From Desulfobacterales bacterium (GTDB lineage: Bacteria > Desulfobacterota > DSM-4660 > Desulfatiglandales > B25-G16), in contig JABXJY010000060.1 in assembly GCA_013375385.1 (NCBI GenBank), positions 1 through 11,339 of the forward strand: a DNA stretch of 11,339 nt. Reading direction: 5' to 3'. The notes under the pieces were generated by a model that made no database searches, was not told the DNA's origin, and worked only from the letters and a program-made list of their open reading frames with translations. A program made the position numbers and the translations under genes. Shown piece by piece: positions 7,025-11,339 of the stretch. Position 1 is the first letter of the stretch, and each line of letters begins with the position of its first letter.

Positions 7025-7540
7025 ATGGAGCTAAAAGGGAAAAAGGTCATCATTCTGGTTGAGCAGATGTACAATGAATTCGAGTTCTGGTATCCCTATT
7101 ACCGCCTCAAAGAGGCAGGAGCCGAGGTCGTGGTGGTGGGATCTGGAAGTGCTGAGGAGTACACCGCAAAGTCTGGTCTTCCATGCAGGGCAGATACCAG
7201 CGCTGAGCAAATCTTAGCTGCCGATTTTGACGGTATCATTATCCCCGGAGGGTATGCCCCCGATCACATGCGACGCCATCCATCCATGGTCAAGCTGCTG
7301 AAGGATCTGTATGAGGCCGGGAAGGTAGTGGCAGCAATCTGTCATGCAGGATGGATGCTGGCCTCCTCAGAGATTGTAAAGGGCCGCACCGTGACCTCAT
7401 TTTTCTCCATAAAGGATGACCTGGTGCATGCCGGTGCAAACTGGGTGGATCAGGAAGTGGTCGTGGACGGAAGACTGATCACCAGTCGGAAACCGGACGA
7501 TCTTCCAGCATTCATGAAGGCTGTCATTGCAGCACTGTGA
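7025..7540 (+). CDS. DJ-1/PfpI family protein
   Basis: This 171-residue cytoplasmic protein spans one flavodoxin-like DJ-1/PfpI domain. The nucleophile elbow is AAICHAGWML with C106 and neighbouring H107, and the conserved N-terminal acidic residue is E18 or E20 in NEFE. The sheet motif DGIIIPGGYAPD (69-80) and the C-terminal LITSRKPDDLPAF (151-163) are typical of the family. Members are variously glyoxalases or deglycases, hydratases, cysteine peptidases or stress chaperones, and the sequence does not decide between these. The start is supported by GGAGGG six bases upstream of ATG. It is the first gene of the likely operon, 33 bases ahead of the DUF362 gene and behind the promoter at 6944-6972. 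The context suggests a link to redox or carbonyl stress, but that is inference. Confidence 0.9.
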   Translation: MELKGKKVIILVEQMYNEFEFWYPYYRLKEAGAEVVVVGSGSAEEYTAKSGLPCRADTSAEQILAADFDGIIIPGGYAPDHMRRHPSMVKLLKDLYEAGKVVAAICHAGWMLASSEIVKGRTVTSFFSIKDDLVHAGANWVDQEVVVDGRLITSRKPDDLPAFMKAVIAAL

Positions 7541-7573
7541 CCTCAATTCAAGCGATCACCCGAGAGATTTATT

Positions 7574-8521
7574 ATGGATATGAATCATTTTATCACCAGA
7601 AGAACAGCCCTGAAAAGGTTGCTCAAGATTTCAGGCAGCCTGGCCCTTTATGCCTCCAGCGCATGGTCCTTTCGTGGTCCTGGTTCGGCATGGGCCAAGT
7701 CCGAAAAGAAAGGGCTCATTGTCGAAGGTGTTGGGCAAACAGAGGGATACTCTGTTCGGGAGTTGACCAGAAAAGTTCTTGAGGCCGCAGGAGGTATCAC
7801 TCGATTTGTCTCAAGGGGAGATGTGGTGGTGATCAAACCCAATCTCTCCTGGGCCAGGCGTCCTGATCTAGGAGCCACTACCAACCCTGAGGTTCTGGAA
7901 GGGTTGATCGAAATCTGCTACGAGGCTGGGGCCAAAAAGGTCAGGATCGCCGATCATACGATTCATGATGCAAGGCGTTGTTTCGCAATTACCGGCGCGG
8001 CAACGGTGGCCAAAAAGACAAATGCAGACCTCATCTACCCCAGATCATCCCTTATGAAGAATATGAAGCTCAATGGCCACCGTCTGGATGTCTGGCCTGT
8101 TTTTGTTCCCCTGGTGGAGGCCGACAAGGTGATCAACCTCCCTGTAGCAAAGCATCATTCACTGAGTACCCTGACCCTAGGCATTAAAAACTGGATCGGG
8201 GCTGTCGGTGGCAGAAGGCATGCACTTCACCAGGATATACACCAGAGTACTGTTGATCTGGCCCAGTTCTTCAATCCCACCCTGATCCTGATCGATGCTA
8301 CAAGGATCATGATAAAAAATGGGCCCTCTGGTGGAAGCCTCTCCGATGTTGCCGCTAAGAATACCCTGATCCTCAGTGATGATCAAGTCGCTGCAGATGC
8401 CCTGGCCGCTATGCTCTTCGGCTACCGTCCAGAGGAGATAGGTTCTATCAGCTTGGCAAAAAAGTGGGGTCTCGGCACCTACGATTTCCGGCAACTGGAT
8501 CAGAAAAAGGTCATCCTTTGA
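7574..8521 (+). CDS. DUF362 domain protein with Tat-like signal peptide
   Basis: This 315-residue protein belongs to the DUF362 family of unknown function. The N-terminus reads TRRTALKRLLKISGSLALYASSAW, with twin arginines at 9-10, a hydrophobic stretch and a probable cleavage after SAWA (41), which suggests Tat export to the periplasm as a folded, possibly cofactor-bearing protein. The DUF362 core includes GDVVVIKPNLSW (about 86-97), a GAKKVRIADHT stretch, a PVAKHHSLSTLTLGIKNWIG segment, and a C-terminal SDDQVAADALAA motif. Many DUF362 proteins carry C-terminal ferredoxin motifs; this one has none, so any iron-sulfur partner must be separate. The next gene supplies clusters and overlaps this one by four bases, implying equimolar, coupled synthesis. 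Translation may start at the Met two codons downstream (7580); GAGAG precedes the first ATG. Confidence 0.85.
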   Translation: MDMNHFITRRTALKRLLKISGSLALYASSAWSFRGPGSAWAKSEKKGLIVEGVGQTEGYSVRELTRKVLEAAGGITRFVSRGDVVVIKPNLSWARRPDLGATTNPEVLEGLIEICYEAGAKKVRIADHTIHDARRCFAITGAATVAKKTNADLIYPRSSLMKNMKLNGHRLDVWPVFVPLVEADKVINLPVAKHHSLSTLTLGIKNWIGAVGGRRHALHQDIHQSTVDLAQFFNPTLILIDATRIMIKNGPSGGSLSDVAAKNTLILSDDQVAADALAAMLFGYRPEEIGSISLAKKWGLGTYDFRQLDQKKVIL

Positions 8522-10140
8522 AGGCAAAACACCTCGTCTGGATAAGGAGAATCAGTCAAACCTTTTTCCTGCTTCTCTTTCTTTTTCTCCTGGTGCAAAG
8601 CCGTCTTCCCCAGGATGTCTTCCATGAGTACTCACTGGTTTTCTCCTCCGAGCTGGATCTCAAGATTGACCAGCCTGTAGCCTTTTTCTTTCAACTCGAT
8701 CCCCTGGTCTCGCTCTCTTCCCTCCTATCAGGGCACCATCTCATCAAAGGATTCTGGTGGGGGCTCGGCCTGCTCCTCATGACTCTCTTCTTGGGCAAGA
8801 TCTTCTGCGGCTTCATCTGTCCCCTCGGCACCATCCATCATGTGGTGAGCTGGATCAGACCCGCTCTCAAAGGAGAGCGCATGGTACATGCCAATCAAAA
8901 GAGCCCCACTCAGAGAGTCAAGTATTTCCTTCTTATCACCCTGCTTTTAGGGGCAATCACAGGCCTCAATATTGCCGGATTGATGGATCCCATCTCCCTG
9001 CTCTTTCGTTCCATTGCCCTGGCAGTTCTTCCCGGCCTTGGGGTGGGATTAAAGGAGTTTTTTGATTGGATGGCCAACAGCAATATGAAGCTTTTGAATC
9101 TGCTGAGTTATGGTGGCGAGGTTCTGGTATCACCTGTCTTTGGCTATGGTTACCAGTCATATCAAACGGCCTGGTTCATTGGGCTGATCTTTCTGGTCAT
9201 CCTGTTCATGAATCGGATCAGGCCACGTTTCTGGTGCCGAGTCCTGTGCCCTCTTGGGGCCCTATTGGGGATATTTTCCAGGATGAGCATGCTGAGGCTG
9301 GAAAAAGATCATGAAAAATGCACAAAGTGCACGTTGTGTGCCAAAGACTGCCAGGGGGCTGCCACACCTGTTCCTGGCCAAGACTGGGAGAACGCCGAGT
9401 GCCTGCTGTGCTTCAATTGCTTTGATTCCTGCCCCGAAGGGGCCCTCGCATTTCGATTCAGATGGTCCCCCAAATTGAACAAGGGACCGGATATGGGCAG
9501 GCGTGCGGTGCTCGGGGCACTGGCGGCCGGTATTTCCATACCCCTCTTGGGAAGACTGGATGGCCAGGTGCACAAAGTCTCAGAGCCTCGCTTGATCAGG
9601 CCCCCCGGCTCTTTACCGGAAAAGGACTTTCTCACGCTCTGCCAGAGATGCGGGCTCTGCATGAAGGTCTGTCCCACCAATGTGATCAACCCCACCCTGG
9701 TCGAGGCAGGAATGGCAGGATTCTGGACACCCCGTCTGATCATGATCCAGGGTTACTGCGAATATACCTGCACCCTGTGTGGAGGTGTCTGCCCGACAGG
9801 GGCCATACGGGAGTTTTCGGTCAAAGAGAAGATTGAGCGTCCCATAGTAATTGGCTCAGCCTATGTGGATCGGGGGAGATGCCTTCCGTGGTCAGGAAAC
9901 GGGCCCTGTATTGTGTGCGAAGAACACTGTCCAACCTCACCAAAGGCCATCTATTTTCGCAAAGAGATCGTGACAGGGCCCGATAGGAAAAGCATGCCCA
10001 TTCAATTGCCATATATGGATCTCAAGAAATGTGTGGGGTGCGGAATATGTGAGTACAAATGCCCGGTCAGAGGGCGGCCGGCTATAAGGGTCATATCCGC
10101 TGGAGAGTCACGATCCTTGAGAAACCGGATTCTGCTTTAA
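8518..10140 (+). CDS. Fused NapH-NapG-like polyferredoxin membrane protein
   Basis: This 540-residue inner-membrane electron-transfer protein joins two nitrate-reductase-type modules. The NapH-like half (1-315) has about five hydrophobic segments (near 13-28, 79-100, 136-156, 157-178 and 218-232), the conserved CGFICPLG and CRVLCPLG motifs, and two [4Fe-4S] motifs (Cys 268/271/274/278 and 295/298/301/305). The NapG/MauM-like half starts with a Tat-like segment GRRAVLGALAAGISIPLLG (327-345). Four more cluster motifs follow (375-385, 414-425, 455-471 and 505-515). NapH normally takes electrons from quinol, and NapG lies on the periplasmic side. I choose TTG 8518 as start: it gives a four-base overlap with the DUF362 stop, has AAAAGG just upstream, and starts MKAKHLVWIRR, a typical positive lead into the first helix. 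A GTG at 8464 would add 18 residues encoded inside the DUF362 gene. No nap catalytic gene is present, so the partner is probably the DUF362 protein. Confidence 0.9.
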   Translation: MKAKHLVWIRRISQTFFLLLFLFLLVQSRLPQDVFHEYSLVFSSELDLKIDQPVAFFFQLDPLVSLSSLLSGHHLIKGFWWGLGLLLMTLFLGKIFCGFICPLGTIHHVVSWIRPALKGERMVHANQKSPTQRVKYFLLITLLLGAITGLNIAGLMDPISLLFRSIALAVLPGLGVGLKEFFDWMANSNMKLLNLLSYGGEVLVSPVFGYGYQSYQTAWFIGLIFLVILFMNRIRPRFWCRVLCPLGALLGIFSRMSMLRLEKDHEKCTKCTLCAKDCQGAATPVPGQDWENAECLLCFNCFDSCPEGALAFRFRWSPKLNKGPDMGRRAVLGALAAGISIPLLGRLDGQVHKVSEPRLIRPPGSLPEKDFLTLCQRCGLCMKVCPTNVINPTLVEAGMAGFWTPRLIMIQGYCEYTCTLCGGVCPTGAIREFSVKEKIERPIVIGSAYVDRGRCLPWSGNGPCIVCEEHCPTSPKAIYFRKEIVTGPDRKSMPIQLPYMDLKKCVGCGICEYKCPVRGRPAIRVISAGESRSLRNRILL

Positions 10141-10177
10141 CAAAGGGATCTTATTGTGACGAAGGCAAAGGGGTAAG

Positions 10178-10372
10178 ATGGGCGAAAACAAGATCACATT
10201 TTTCAAAAAGATAATGGCTTCAGTCTGCCACTACTGTCCAGTTTGTATTTATGGTAGAAAAAACCCCCAATCTATTGTTGGCAGAATGCTGCACCATAGA
10301 TTTCATGCTGACAACTGCCCCCTGTGGAAAGCGGAGATAGCGGTATATAAACAAGGCAACCTGGCCCCGTGA
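10178..10372 (+). CDS. Small Cys/His-rich protein (CHYCPVC type)
   Basis: This 64-residue protein has CHYCPVC (C17, C20, C23), then a His-rich stretch (H39, H40, H43) and a fourth Cys in NCPLWK (C47), a set that could bind zinc or an iron-sulfur cluster. There is no signal peptide or membrane segment. The pattern CPVCxYxRKNP...CPxWKAxxxVY is familiar to me from short hypothetical proteins of anaerobic Deltaproteobacteria; I know no assigned function. The ATG is preceded by AAGGGG four bases upstream, a good ribosome binding site. It starts 37 bases after the NapH-NapG gene on the same strand with no terminator between them, so it is probably the last gene of that operon and may be an accessory or redox-sensing subunit. 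That role is inference. Confidence 0.75.
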   Translation: MGENKITFFKKIMASVCHYCPVCIYGRKNPQSIVGRMLHHRFHADNCPLWKAEIAVYKQGNLAP

Positions 10373-10473
10373 TGTGCGCATTCTTTCGAGGCTGAGACCG
10401 TGTGTAGCGCATGAGTGTGCAATGACCCAATTACGATTTATTCCAAATCTAATACAAGAAAGGAGAAACAACA
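10373..10473. other. Intergenic gap before the M20 gene
   Basis: This is a 101-bp spacer. I see no clear hairpin terminator after the small Cys-rich gene and no convincing sigma70 promoter. The only clear signal is the AAAGGAGA ribosome binding site at its right end (about 10460-10467) serving the M20 gene. Confidence 0.4.
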
Positions 10474-11339
10474 ATGACACAATGGGAAATTTACCTCGAA
10501 GAACACAAATCCCAATTTCAGGACGAGATGTTGGAGTTTTTGCGTATCCCCAGCATTTCCGCCCTCCCTGACCACGCGGATGATGTCCAGCGCGCGGCTC
10601 AATGGGTGGCAAACCGCATACAAGCTGCCGGTATCGAGGGGGTGCGCATTATGCCCACCGGAGGCCATCCTGTTGTCTACGGTGAGTGGCTGCACGCCCC
10701 CGGCAAACCCACTATCCTGATCTACGGCCATTTTGACACCCAGCCCGTTGACCCGGTCGAACTCTGGACTGCCCCCCCGTTCGAGCCCGAGGTGAAAGAT
10801 GGCCGAGTCTATGCCCGTGGCTCCTCAGACGACAAAGGGAATATGCTCGTTCCCATCCTGGCCGTGGAAGCATTACTCAAGGCAGAAGGCTCCTTGCCCG
10901 TCAATGTGAAGTTTTTGTTTGAAGGACAGGAGGAAATCGGTAGTCCACAACTAGCCGGTTTTGTAGCCACCAATAAGGAACTCCTGGCCTGTGATCTGGC
11001 CGTCAGCGCCGATGGGAGCCAGTGGAGCGAAACCGAGCCCGCCAACCTCGTTTCCCTGAGGGGAATCTGCAGCATGCAGATCGACATCAAGGGGGCCAAG
11101 ACCGACCTGCATTCAGGGATATATGGGGGGAGTATCCAGAACCCCATTCACGCCCTGGTCCGGCTTCTGGACTCGATGCGTGACCCAAAGGGCAAGATCT
11201 TGGTAGAGGGCCTCTACGATGATGTTGTCGATCTTTCTGACGCGGATCAGGAGGAGATCAGGCACGTACCCTATGATGAAGCAGAATACATGGAATCCCT
11301 GGGCGTCGAAGAACTCTTCGGTGAGCCGGGTTATAGCAC
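10474..11339 (+). CDS. M20-family metallopeptidase (dipeptidase), 3' end outside window
   Basis: The first 288 codons of an open frame that runs off the window encode a cytoplasmic M20 di-zinc peptidase, of the group often annotated as dipeptidase or ArgE/DapE-like. Visible landmarks are YGHFDTQP with metal ligand H86 and D88, RGSSDDKG with bridging D119, the catalytic/ligand pair E153-E154 in EGQEEIGSP, D180 in SADGS, and DLHSGIYGG with H213 in the dimerisation-domain insert, as in carnosinase-like members. These sites indicate an active enzyme; the last metal His would lie downstream of the window. ATG 10474 follows AAAGGAG about eight bases upstream, a strong ribosome binding site. Codons favour C in the third position more than in the preceding operon, and the gene may be separately expressed. 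Its substrate is unknown; broad dipeptidase activity is common in this group. Confidence 0.93.
   Translation, partial: MTQWEIYLEEHKSQFQDEMLEFLRIPSISALPDHADDVQRAAQWVANRIQAAGIEGVRIMPTGGHPVVYGEWLHAPGKPTILIYGHFDTQPVDPVELWTAPPFEPEVKDGRVYARGSSDDKGNMLVPILAVEALLKAEGSLPVNVKFLFEGQEEIGSPQLAGFVATNKELLACDLAVSADGSQWSETEPANLVSLRGICSMQIDIKGAKTDLHSGIYGGSIQNPIHALVRLLDSMRDPKGKILVEGLYDDVVDLSDADQEEIRHVPYDEAEYMESLGVEELFGEPGYS

Noticed and set aside
10809..11147. 112-codon minus-strand open frame
   Set aside because: It is antisense to the M20 peptidase catalytic motifs (SSDDKG, EGQEEIGSP and SADGS).

Overview
The window is about 11.3 kb of bacterial chromosome with a balanced base composition. The gene content points to an anaerobic Gram-negative bacterium, most likely from the former Deltaproteobacteria (Desulfobacterota) or a similar lineage. 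The main clues are a NapH/NapG-type iron-sulfur membrane protein next to an exported DUF362 protein, a TatT-like lipobox-free TPR protein with a signal peptide, and a small cysteine-rich protein of a type I associate with sulfate reducers. This assignment is an inference. There are no rRNA, tRNA, CRISPR, integrase or insertion-sequence genes.

Left part (1-2870): a complete glutaminyl-tRNA synthetase (glnS) is followed by a 296-bp gap and then a PHP-family phosphoesterase resembling histidinol-phosphatase. The gap holds a strong sigma70-like promoter with a palindrome between its -35 and -10 boxes, and a doubtful minus-strand ORF.

Middle part (2874-5228, minus strand): a two-gene operon encodes an SPFH-domain protein with C-terminal zinc ribbons (the 'virion core'/YdjI type) and a double zinc-ribbon protein. 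Both reading frames are broken. The SPFH break is exactly explained by a 20-bp deletion between 8-bp direct repeats. The partner's break looks like one extra base in a GGG run.

Central part (5229-6850): an HD-domain phosphohydrolase on the plus strand overlaps tail to tail with an exported TPR protein on the minus strand, and the TPR protein appears to have lost its C-terminus.

Right part (6944-10372): a probable plus-strand operon starts from a good promoter. It contains a DJ-1/PfpI-family protein, a DUF362 protein with a Tat-like signal, a fused NapH-NapG-like protein with six predicted [4Fe-4S] motifs, and a 64-residue Cys/His-rich protein. The DUF362 and NapH-NapG genes are translationally coupled. 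I infer an electron route from membrane clusters facing the cytoplasm to clusters and a DUF362 protein facing the periplasm. The window ends inside an M20-family dipeptidase gene, which has a strong ribosome binding site.

The most notable points are the NapH-NapG fusion with its internal Tat-like segment and DUF362 partner, and the parallel decay of the SPFH/zinc-ribbon pair.
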